A stretch of DNA of 15,702 bases from assembly GCA_005798925.1 (NCBI GenBank), contig SYID01000046.1:1-15702 (forward strand), written 5' to 3'. Positions 1 to 6,578 of the stretch are shown piece by piece. Numbering within the stretch: position 1 is the stretch's first letter; each line of letters opens with the position of its first letter. The notes below the pieces were generated by a model. The model saw nothing but the letters and a program-made list of their open reading frames with translations, made no database searches and was not told the DNA's origin. Source of the DNA: Verrucomicrobiota bacterium (GTDB taxonomy: Bacteria > Verrucomicrobiota > Verrucomicrobiia > Opitutales > UBA953). The translations under genes and the position numbers were made by a program.

Positions 1-1415
1 AGGATGAGTTCCTTGGAGGCCTGGCCATATTCCGGATTGATGCTCACCGGCCCGAACAGGAGGTGATACTTCGGGAAGCGGACGACATAGCGGCCGATGC
101 CACGCCAGAGCAGCGGAAGGCTCGTGGGCTTGCGCTGGTATTCCTGACGGATGAACGAACGCCCCATCTCGAGGGCGGGGTCCATGCGGCGGAAGAAGTC
201 GCCCTTGAACTCGAAGAGCGTCGAGGTGTAGAGCCCGTGCTTGCCTTGCAGCGGCAAGATGCGGTCCGTCGGACCAAGACGGTAGCCGCCGACGATCGCC
301 GAGGCCCTGTCGTCCCAGAGGACCATCTGGTCATACCACGCGTCGAAAGCGTCCAGGTCGCACTCGAGGCCCGTGCCCTCGGAGACCGACCGGAAGGTCG
401 TCTCGCGGAGACGGCCGATCTCGCGGAGGGTATGCGGCAGGTCCTTGCCAAGGAAACGGTAGACCTTGAAATCGCCGCTGGCCAGCAGCAGGTCCTCGGG
501 GGGCAGGCTCTGCAGTTCGGCCCGGAGCAACGCAGGATTCACCGGCGGGATGATCGGCGCCTGCGGAGCGGCGGGCTTGACGGGGGCCGCCTTTTCCGGC
601 CCCGACCGGCTCGCCAGCAGTTCGCAGCGCAGCCGCAGGAAGCTCGTGGCCTCCTCGTCATCGGGGTGGTCCGCCAACTGGGCGGGCGTCACCGGGTTAG
701 CCGTACGGAGGCGGATCACCTTACCCCGATGGTAAAGAAATTCCCGCAGGAGCAGCATCGTTCGCAGCCGGGGATGGATCAGGCCGAAGGACTGGAACAG
801 ACCCGAGTTACGACCCTCGATCCGCAACGGCACCAGCGAAGCGCCGACCTTGCGAGCCATGCGCACCACCTGCGGCGACCAGACCGAATCGTCCACGCGT
901 CGGGACTTCAGACGGAGACTCGAGACTTCGCCGGCCGGAAAAGTCAGGACGCAACCCCCGGCGCGGAGGTGCGCCAGGATCCGCCGCGTGCCGGCGATGT
1001 TGCCCGGATCCGAGACGTCGGGACTGAAGGGATTGACCTCGATGAGCCATGGACGGATGCCCGGAATCTGGCTGAGCCAACGGTTGCCGACGACGAGCGC
1101 ATCCGGCCGGGCGCGCAAGAGGAAGTCCATCGCGACCAGCCCGTCGGCGAGACCGTGCGGATGATTGGCGACCACCACGAGCGGACCGGACCTAGGGATG
1201 CGCGCGAGGCATTGGTCGCTCCAAGCATTGCTGAGGCCGGCCTGCTCCATCGCCGAAGTGAAGAAATCCGGCCGTCCCGCCGCATGGATGCGCTCCAGGA
1301 AGGCGTCGAAGGCCCGCACCTTGAAGAAGCGGTCGAGGACCGGTTCCGCCCAAGCCAGCGGCCCGAGCTGAGCCTTAAGTACGTCGGTGTTGTTGGGAGC
1401 GGGCGAAGGTGACAT
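1..1415 (-). CDS. Bifunctional acyltransferase (PlsC-like plus GNAT-like), OlsF-type ornithine-lipid synthase candidate, 3' end outside window
   Basis: Read on the minus strand from an ATG at 1415-1413; 471 complete codons are visible and the C-terminus lies beyond base 1. The N-terminal half looks like a lysophospholipid acyltransferase: NHPHGLADG (residues 84-92) is the NHxxxxD-type catalytic motif, and FPAGEVS (159-165) corresponds to the later FPEG-type substrate motif. A Pro/Ala-rich linker (about 275-295) leads to a second domain (about 300 onward) with features of GNAT-like N-acyltransferases of the putative-hemolysin/OlsB group, including EMGRSFI (416-422), LLWRGIGRYV (435-444) and LFGPVSIN (453-460). 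Known family: OlsF joins an O-acyltransferase and an N-acyltransferase and makes ornithine lipid from ornithine in two acylations. The same architecture also occurs in uncharacterised acyltransferases, so the amino-acid substrate is inferred. The gene lies 60 bases downstream of the tatD-like gene on the same strand. There is no clear Shine-Dalgarno; an ATG 4 bases upstream is in another frame and soon hits a stop. Confidence 0.82.
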   Translation of the reverse strand, partial: MSPSPAPNNTDVLKAQLGPLAWAEPVLDRFFKVRAFDAFLERIHAAGRPDFFTSAMEQAGLSNAWSDQCLARIPRSGPLVVVANHPHGLADGLVAMDFLLRARPDALVVGNRWLSQIPGIRPWLIEVNPFSPDVSDPGNIAGTRRILAHLRAGGCVLTFPAGEVSSLRLKSRRVDDSVWSPQVVRMARKVGASLVPLRIEGRNSGLFQSFGLIHPRLRTMLLLREFLYHRGKVIRLRTANPVTPAQLADHPDDEEATSFLRLRCELLASRSGPEKAAPVKPAAPQAPIIPPVNPALLRAELQSLPPEDLLLASGDFKVYRFLGKDLPHTLREIGRLRETTFRSVSEGTGLECDLDAFDAWYDQMVLWDDRASAIVGGYRLGPTDRILPLQGKHGLYTSTLFEFKGDFFRRMDPALEMGRSFIRQEYQRKPTSLPLLWRGIGRYVVRFPKYHLLFGPVSINPEYGQASKELI

Positions 1416-1475
1416 CCATGGCGATGATGCCACGGATGTGCGAACACCGGGGGTCGGCCCCGTGACAATGTGGTG

Positions 1476-2279
1476 TCAGTCCGCGACGAACCCGAAGAAC
1501 TCGCGGGCGTTGCGCGTCGCGACCTCGGCGACCTCATCCGCGGGTAACCCCAGCAGCTCCGCCGCCTGGGCGCAGATCTCGGGCAGATAAGCGGGCGTAT
1601 TTTCCTTACCACGGACGGACTGCGGGGCGAGGTAAGGGGCGTCGGTCTCGAGCATGAGCCGGGCCAGCCCCTGCGCCTTGAGCGCCTGCCGGATCTCCTC
1701 GGACTTGGCGTAGGTGATGATGCCGGTGAACGATGCGCGGCCGCCGCGCTGGTTGAGCAGGCGCACCTGCTCCGGCCCCTCGACGAAACAATGGAAGACG
1801 ACCTTGCGCCAGTCCACGCCGCTGGCGTCGATGAGACGCACGCAGTCGTCGAAGGCCTGGCGGGAGTGGATGACCACCGGACAATCGAACTGATAGGCCA
1901 GCGACAGCTGACGGCGGAAGGCCTCCTGCTGCCAGCCCTTGATCCGTGCGGCCTCCGCGACGTCGGCCGGCAGGCGGAAATAATCCAGGCCGATCTCCCC
2001 GAGCGCGGCGGGATGGGTGCGGTCGGCGAAATACGGCGAGATCGCGGCCACGATGTCCTCCCAGCCCTCTTCGACGTGACACGGATGGAGTCCGACCGTG
2101 TGGCGGAAGAAGTCCGGCTGCGCGGAGGCCAGGTCGCGGTATTCCGACCAATCCTTGAGGTCCGTGCCGATGGCGACCACGCCCTCCACGCCGGCGGCGC
2201 GGCACTCCGCCACCCATGCGGTGAGACGGCCCGCCTTGAGGGCGTATTCCGGGTGACAATGGGAGTCCAGCAGGCGCAC
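1476..2279 (-). CDS. TatD family metal-dependent hydrolase (DNase)
   Basis: A 267-residue protein of normal TatD length. Metal-binding signatures of the amidohydrolase-fold TatD family are all visible: DSHCHPE (5-11, with H7 and H9), GEIGLDYF (94-101, with E95), VIHSRQA (136-142, with H138), HCF (163-165, with H163) and ETDAPYLAP (211-219, with D213). TatD proteins are Mg-dependent cytoplasmic DNases, acting as 3'-5' exonucleases or at abasic sites, and are linked to DNA repair; despite the name they are not needed for Tat export. The start is a GTG, chosen because the family's conserved N-terminus (hydrophobic residues followed by DSHCH) begins there. There is no Shine-Dalgarno; CCCC directly precedes the GTG. 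The gene is divergent from the EVE-domain gene and upstream of the acyltransferase gene. Which TatD paralogue this is cannot be told from the window. Confidence 0.95.
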   Translation of the reverse strand: MRLLDSHCHPEYALKAGRLTAWVAECRAAGVEGVVAIGTDLKDWSEYRDLASAQPDFFRHTVGLHPCHVEEGWEDIVAAISPYFADRTHPAALGEIGLDYFRLPADVAEAARIKGWQQEAFRRQLSLAYQFDCPVVIHSRQAFDDCVRLIDASGVDWRKVVFHCFVEGPEQVRLLNQRGGRASFTGIITYAKSEEIRQALKAQGLARLMLETDAPYLAPQSVRGKENTPAYLPEICAQAAELLGLPADEVAEVATRNAREFFGFVAD

Positions 2280-2362
2280 GGGGCGATTAGGCGGACCGCG
2301 ACGGAAAGGGCAAGACCTCAGCCCTGCCTTGAAAAGCCCGCCCTCCCCTGCACGTTGGCCGC

Positions 2363-2824
2363 ATGAGCCATTGGCTGATGAAGTCCGAACCCGACGAGTT
2401 CTCCTTCCAGGAACTCGAGCGCAAGGGCAAGGAACCTTGGACCGGCGTGCGCAATTACCAGGCCCGCAACTTCATGCGCGCGGCGAAGGTCGGCGACCTC
2501 GTGCTCTTCTACCATTCCAACTGCGAGGAGCCCGGCATCGTCGGCGTGGCCAAGGTCTCGAAGGAAGCCTTCGACGACCCCACGCAGTTCGACGCCAAGT
2601 CCGACTACTACGACGCGAAGTCGACCAAGGAAAACCCGCGCTGGAGCTGCATCGAGGTCTCCTTCCACCAGGGCTTCAAGCGGCTCGTCGGCCTCCCAGA
2701 CCTCCGCGCGTGCGCGGCGCTCAAGGAGATTCTCATCCTCCGTCCCGGCAACCGTCTCTCCGTGACCCCGGTGACCGCCCCCGAATTCAAGGCGATCGCC
2801 GGTCTGGGCGGGCTCAGGAAGTAG
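2363..2824 (+). CDS. EVE domain-containing protein (THYN1-like)
   Basis: A 153-residue single-domain protein. The N-terminal HWLMKSEPDEFS, then WTGVRNYQARNFMR (26-39) and GDLVLFYHSN (44-53), are classical signatures of the EVE domain, a PUA/ASCH-like fold found in bacteria and in eukaryotic thymocyte nuclear protein 1. The fold is associated with recognition of modified bases in nucleic acids; bacterial stand-alone copies are mostly uncharacterised. The length is normal for a complete stand-alone EVE protein, with no fused nuclease. It is divergent from the tatD-like gene; the 83 bases between them show a TTGAAA hexamer (2329-2334) but no partner -10 element I trust. The 3' end overlaps the convergent MFS gene by 11 bases, so its stop codon lies inside the MFS coding end. 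Confidence 0.93.
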   Translation: MSHWLMKSEPDEFSFQELERKGKEPWTGVRNYQARNFMRAAKVGDLVLFYHSNCEEPGIVGVAKVSKEAFDDPTQFDAKSDYYDAKSTKENPRWSCIEVSFHQGFKRLVGLPDLRACAALKEILILRPGNRLSVTPVTAPEFKAIAGLGGLRK

Positions 2825-4100
2825 CCTCTTCGATCGGGAGCCACATCGCCAGGACGGCGGCCGGCAGGAACAGGAACGAAGCGTAGAGCAGCACCGCGCT
2901 GAAATCGCTCGGCTTCGCGAAGATGCCGAAGAACACCGTGCCCACCGCGGCGAAGATGCGGCCGATGTTATAGCTGAAGCCGGCGCCGGTCGTGCGGAGC
3001 AGCGTCGGGAACAGGGGCGGCAAGGCCATCGTGAAGAGGCCGAACACGCCCTGGCAGAAGCCCACGGCGGCGTAGAGTCCGTAAGTCGCGGCCAGGCTCC
3101 ACGGAGGCAGGAACGTAAGCTTGGTCACGAACGGGAGAAAAGTCAGACCCATCAAGAGGAAATAGGCCCCGAAGAAACCGGCCAGCGCGCGGCGGTAACC
3201 GAAGCGCATGGCGGCCCAGCCGGAGGCGAAATTACCGACGACCGAGGCGGCGATGACGCAGAAGAGCGCGGTCGAGACGACCGAGGCCTTGTCGAGGGAG
3301 CGGGCGACGACCTCCGGATGGTTCCGGATGAACGCCTGCTGCCAGAACATGAAGCACCAGTGGCCGGTCAGCGAGATCGCGCAGAGCAACGAGGCGATGA
3401 AAGTCGTGCGGCGGATGTCGGCGCCGAACAACCCGCTCATCGAAGGCGCCGCCTGCTTGCCCTTCTCCGCCGACCACTCTTCCGTCTCCGGCACTTCCTT
3501 GCGGATCCAGAGCGTCACGAACGCCGGCAGGACGCCGATGAGGAAGACCCAGCGCGGCTGGTAGCCGGGAATCTGCTGCAACAGGAAGACCGCGGCGATC
3601 GCGGCGAGGATGCCGAAGTTCACGGCGCACTGGAGCACCGCGGCGATCCACGGACGCCACTTCTTCGGCCACGTCTCCGAAAGGAGCGACGCGCCCACGG
3701 CCCATTCGCCGCCGATGCCGAGCGCGGCGAGGAAACGGAAGATCATCAGCTGCCACCAGGTCTGCGCGAAGAACGAAAGGCCCGTGAACAGGGCGTAGGT
3801 CAGGATGGTCAGCACCAAGGTACGGCTGCGGCCAAGCCGGTCGCCGATGACGCCGAAGAAGGCTCCGCCCAAGGCCCAGCCGAGCAGGAAGGCCGCCTGG
3901 ATCCACGAGCCGTAAAGTGGCACGCTCGGGTCGGCCTCCGGGACCACGAGCAGTTCGGCCACGAAGACCGTGGCGACGAGCGTATAGAGGTGCAGGTCGA
4001 GGCCGTCGAAGAACCAACCGAGCCAGGCCGCGAAGCCGGACTTCTTCTGGTGGGTCGTCAGCTCGCTGAGCTTCGTGGCTTCGGCGGGGGCGTCGCGCAT
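2814..4100 (-). CDS. MFS transporter (organic-acid/sugar-acid symporter type)
   Basis: A 428-residue polytopic protein with about twelve hydrophobic segments. The major facilitator motif A between TM2 and TM3 is clear (GVIGDRLGRSR, residues 83-93). TM1 carries acidic residues in WFFDGLDLHLY (29-39), resembling the DGxD feature of aromatic-acid/H+ and related acid symporters. FRFLAALGIGGEWAVG (121-136) is typical of the same branch. It shares these blocks and the LPPLFPT/NIGR region near the C-terminus with the other MFS protein at 6579-7895, so the two are homologues. The substrate is unknown; an anionic organic acid is a reasonable inference from the subfamily and from the nearby enolase-type enzyme. 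The ATG at 4100 is preceded by CCCC with no Shine-Dalgarno. A hairpin lies between this gene and the thuA-like gene upstream, so it may be transcribed separately. The 3' end overlaps the convergent EVE gene. Confidence 0.93.
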   Translation of the reverse strand: MRDAPAEATKLSELTTHQKKSGFAAWLGWFFDGLDLHLYTLVATVFVAELLVVPEADPSVPLYGSWIQAAFLLGWALGGAFFGVIGDRLGRSRTLVLTILTYALFTGLSFFAQTWWQLMIFRFLAALGIGGEWAVGASLLSETWPKKWRPWIAAVLQCAVNFGILAAIAAVFLLQQIPGYQPRWVFLIGVLPAFVTLWIRKEVPETEEWSAEKGKQAAPSMSGLFGADIRRTTFIASLLCAISLTGHWCFMFWQQAFIRNHPEVVARSLDKASVVSTALFCVIAASVVGNFASGWAAMRFGYRRALAGFFGAYFLLMGLTFLPFVTKLTFLPPWSLAATYGLYAAVGFCQGVFGLFTMALPPLFPTLLRTTGAGFSYNIGRIFAAVGTVFFGIFAKPSDFSAVLLYASFLFLPAAVLAMWLPIEEATS

Positions 4101-4130
4101 GGGGAGACAGTTGAAACCGCCCAGGAATTA

Positions 4131-4158
4131 GCAAGGCGGGCTTTGCGGCCCGCCCTGC
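4131..4158 (-). terminator. Terminator-like hairpin after the thuA-like gene
   Basis: GCAAGGCGGGC (4131-4141) and GCCCGCCCTGC (4148-4158) pair over 11 positions with one mismatch (G-T, i.e. a wobble in one RNA orientation) around a 6-base loop. On the minus strand the hairpin starts 10 bases after the thuA-like stop codon. The sequence after it (TAATTCC) has no real T-run, so it is a strong stem without a classical U-tract. It could end or attenuate transcription between the thuA-like gene and the MFS gene at 2814-4100. Confidence 0.55.
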
Positions 4159-4168
4159 GTGAGGAGAC

Positions 4169-5113
4169 TTACTTCTTCTTGGCGTCCGCCTTCTTGGCCG
4201 GCGCCTTGGCCTTCGGGGCCGGCGTCGGGGTGTAAGGCTGGTTCGTCATGGCGCCCGGGGCGACCTGCAGGAGGTTCGCGGACATATCAGCGGCCTTGGC
4301 GTCGCCGTTGGCCCACTTGAGGGCGCCGACGAGGATCTGCTGGAAGGTCGGATTGGTCCAGACGTCCTCGCGGTGACCCATGGCGGTGTAGAAGACGCGG
4401 CCCTTGCCTTCGTGCTTGGCCCAGCAGTTAGGGAAAGGCGGGCGCTTGTAGTCGTCACCTTCCAGGGCGGGGTCATTGAAGGTGGTCAGGACGTGGATCT
4501 CCGGACGGAAGTCCTTGAGCGTATACCACTCTTCCATGAAGGAAAACGAGTCGCCGACCTTCTCGAAACCGGGGAAGGTCTTGTCGATGACCTTGTTCAC
4601 GCCGGCCTGCTGCTTGCCATGGCGGATGAACTCGGCGCCGAGGAAACAGACGTAGGCGTCGGCCTTGTCGCCGTGGTTCTTGAAGCGCTCGGGTCCCTTC
4701 ACGGCCTCGTTGTCCGTGTGGAAGGTGTCGGCGGCGGAGTGCGTGCCCACGAAGCCCTTGCCGGACTTCACGAAGTCGAACAGCGCCTGCTTGCCGGCCA
4801 TCGTCATCGGCGGGTTCTTGTCGGTGCCTTCGGAGCAGAGGTCGCCGGTGGTGTAGAACATCACGGTGTCGAACTGGGCGAGATACTCGGGCGAGAACTT
4901 CGAGCCGTCCTTGGAGAAGACGAACTCGATGTTGTTCGCGGCGCCGAGTTCGAGGAGCTGCTTCTCGGCGAAGCTGGGCTGGCCCTTCTTATAGGAGATG
5001 ACCTCGTGCTCGTAGCCCGAGGACTTGGTGAAGAAGAGCACCTTGCGCTTAGGGGCGTCGGCGGCGGACGCGGTGAGCGCGAGCAGGCAGAGGAGGAGCG
5101 TGCGGAGGATCAT
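4169..5113 (-). CDS. Secreted ThuA-domain protein
   Basis: A 314-residue protein. I start it at the ATG at 5113, because MILRTLLLCLLALTASA is a good Sec signal peptide (cleavage near residues 17-20) and the open frame further upstream only runs antisense into the neighbouring gene. The mature part is a ThuA-like, glutamine-amidotransferase-fold domain: KVLFFTKSSGYEHEV (24-38), MFYTTGDL (85-92), FVGTHSAADTFH (121-132), EEWYTL (194-199) and GRVFYTAMGHREDVW (238-252). ThuA proteins are tied by context to trehalose and other sugar use, but their reaction is mostly unproven; Verrucomicrobiota and Planctomycetes carry many secreted copies. The last 25 residues are a Pro/Ala/Lys-rich tail ending in KKADAKKK, probably disordered. 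The gene lies 52 bases after the enolase-type gene on the same strand, so co-transcription is likely. It has CCCCC directly before ATG and no Shine-Dalgarno at the usual distance. Confidence 0.9.
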   Translation of the reverse strand: MILRTLLLCLLALTASAADAPKRKVLFFTKSSGYEHEVISYKKGQPSFAEKQLLELGAANNIEFVFSKDGSKFSPEYLAQFDTVMFYTTGDLCSEGTDKNPPMTMAGKQALFDFVKSGKGFVGTHSAADTFHTDNEAVKGPERFKNHGDKADAYVCFLGAEFIRHGKQQAGVNKVIDKTFPGFEKVGDSFSFMEEWYTLKDFRPEIHVLTTFNDPALEGDDYKRPPFPNCWAKHEGKGRVFYTAMGHREDVWTNPTFQQILVGALKWANGDAKAADMSANLLQVAPGAMTNQPYTPTPAPKAKAPAKKADAKKK

Positions 5114-5144
5114 GGGGGTAAGTCGAACAAACCCACCCCTCCCC
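5114..5144 (-). promoter_or_regulatory. thuA-like leader with G-tracts facing a C-run at the start codon
   Basis: On the minus strand the leader has three G-tracts (GGGG, GGGG, GGG at 5144-5132) and then CCCCC (5118-5114) touching the ATG. GGGGT and ACCCC could pair and place the start codon at the foot of a hairpin. The purine-rich tract sits roughly 20 bases from the ATG, too far for a normal Shine-Dalgarno. A short stem AAGCC-GATT-GGCTT (5153-5166) lies at the end of the gene before. The function is inferred only. Confidence 0.25.
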
Positions 5145-5165
5145 TCACAGGCAAGCCGATTGGCT

Positions 5166-6572
5166 TCAGCGGCCGGCCGAGCGGCGCGCCGGCGGCAGCT
5201 CGCGGCCGATCTCCGCCAGGCGATAACCGAAGCCCGGACCCCGCAGGCTCGAGCCGTCGACCTGTCCGTCCCGGCGGGCATAGAGGGCCGGATGGACCGC
5301 GGCTTCGGGGGCCGAGGCCGCCGGATAGAACTGCATCCCATTGGTCTCAACGCCTGCGATGGTCGGGGCATGGGCGGCGAGCAGGACGTGCGTCATCTGC
5401 GCCATCATGGGATTGGTCAGGTCCTGCACCATCAGCTGCATGCCATGCGCGCGGGCCCAGCAGAGGCTGAGGAGCGCGCCCGTCTGGGTCTTGCAGGTCT
5501 TGAGCGCCACGCCGGTCCAGCCGAGCTCCCGGCCGAGACGGACGATGCGCCAATCATGCGCGCTCTCGTCGAGGAAGAGCGGCATGCGCCGGCTGACGGA
5601 ATGGACGTCGATGCGGTGCTCCTCCAGCTCATACGGGAACGGCTGCTCGACGTAGCTGAGTCGCTTCCAGAGATCGGGCAGTTCGGCCTTCACCCGGTCG
5701 AGGACGCCGTTCACGTAGGCCGGGTCCATGACGGTGCAGTTGAAGTCGGCGGTGAAGAGCTCGACGCCGAGCGGCAGGCCGACCTCCGCGACGCGCTTCA
5801 GGCGCTCGAAATCCCACGCCGCATCGTTGCCGCGCAGCTTCACCTTCAGGGCCTTGAGTCCGTCGGCCTTGATCCATTCGTCGAGCGAAGACGGGTAGCC
5901 GTCGGCGACCTTGTGCGCGCCGGCTTCCGCGAGCGTCAGGAAGTCGAGCCCGCCGACGAGATGCCAGGCCAGCAGCCTGGTCGTGACGGGCGCGCGGAAA
6001 TAATCCGCCGGATAGCGGCCGGCGAAGGAGACTTCCCTGGCATCGGCGGCCGGCGAGACGAACGCGGAGAGATCGCGGTTCATCCACGGCGCCGTATAGG
6101 TCGAATAAGTCGGTACGCCATGGGCCACGCCATACGCGTCGTGCAGGGCGAGGTCGAACGGCGAGCAGCAGACCAGCGCGGCGAGCGTGGGAATCGCGAC
6201 GCCTTCGGGCAGCCCGGCGTTGAAGCGCTTCAATACGCCCGGCAGGGCTTCCTCGAGGACGTCATGTCCGATCTCCAACGGATGCCCGCGGGCTCCGAAC
6301 GCCGCATAGGCGTCGGTGAGCGTGTCGCAGAAATCCTGCAGGGCCTTCAGACGGACGTCGTAAGCGAGCGGCGAAGGCCAGACCCACTGCACGCTGAGCG
6401 GGGTCTCGCCCCACCCTTCGGCGCGGGAGCCGTCGGCCTTCTCGACCGTGAGGCCGACGCGGGCGCAGACCACGCTCGTCAGGGTCTCATGGCCGAACTT
6501 AAGAGGCAGGCGCAGGGTCACCGGCAAGGCATGCCAGCGCACCGCGTGGATCCGGACGTCGCGAGGGTTCAT
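5166..6572 (-). CDS. Mandelate racemase/muconate lactonizing enzyme family protein (enolase superfamily)
   Basis: A 468-residue protein. The capping domain is N-terminal (about 1-130); AALVCCSPFDLALHDAYG (131-148) matches the conserved helix before the barrel. In the barrel KVKLRG (243-248) supplies a KxK motif (K243, K245); likely Mg ligands are D276 in TADFN, E309 in YVEQPFP and D335 in FLDES. K358 in VALKTCKTQTG lies where the opposite-face lysine of the MLE subgroup is found. This residue set fits the muconate-lactonizing/dipeptide-epimerase/o-succinylbenzoate-synthase type, not the mandelate racemase His-Asp type. The protein is about 80-100 residues longer than usual; the excess lies mainly between 155 and 240. 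Reaction (cycloisomerisation, epimerisation or dehydration) and substrate are unknown. It starts 6 bases after the upstream MFS stop codon, so they are surely co-transcribed. No signal peptide; cytoplasmic. Confidence 0.9.
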   Translation of the reverse strand: MNPRDVRIHAVRWHALPVTLRLPLKFGHETLTSVVCARVGLTVEKADGSRAEGWGETPLSVQWVWPSPLAYDVRLKALQDFCDTLTDAYAAFGARGHPLEIGHDVLEEALPGVLKRFNAGLPEGVAIPTLAALVCCSPFDLALHDAYGVAHGVPTYSTYTAPWMNRDLSAFVSPAADAREVSFAGRYPADYFRAPVTTRLLAWHLVGGLDFLTLAEAGAHKVADGYPSSLDEWIKADGLKALKVKLRGNDAAWDFERLKRVAEVGLPLGVELFTADFNCTVMDPAYVNGVLDRVKAELPDLWKRLSYVEQPFPYELEEHRIDVHSVSRRMPLFLDESAHDWRIVRLGRELGWTGVALKTCKTQTGALLSLCWARAHGMQLMVQDLTNPMMAQMTHVLLAAHAPTIAGVETNGMQFYPAASAPEAAVHPALYARRDGQVDGSSLRGPGFGYRLAEIGRELPPARRSAGR

Positions 6573-6578
6573 CGCTGA

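Noticed and set aside
63..1412. 449-residue open frame on the plus strand
   Set aside because: It is exactly antisense to the acyltransferase gene, which has clear motifs. Its translation is Arg/Glu/Gly-rich with no recognisable domain, a normal by-product of high-GC codon use.
1448..1462. Small stem CGGGG-GTCGG-CCCCG after the tatD-like gene
   Set aside because: Only five base pairs with no T-run; stems of this size arise often by chance at this GC content.
944..1612. 222-residue minus-strand frame spanning the tatD-like and acyltransferase genes
   Set aside because: It runs in a different frame from both real genes and is Ser/Arg-rich without a domain.
2280..2362. Promoter pair between the tatD-like and EVE genes
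   Set aside because: A TTGAAA is present at 2329-2334, but no -10 hexamer lies at the right distance, so I do not list a promoter.
5114..5371. Longer start for the thuA-like protein (400 residues)
   Set aside because: The added 86 residues are Arg/Ser/Pro-rich and antisense to the end of the enolase-type gene, and would bury a good signal peptide. The ATG at 5113 is preferred.
5025..6578. 517-residue plus-strand frame
   Set aside because: Antisense to the enolase-type gene, with no motif of its own.
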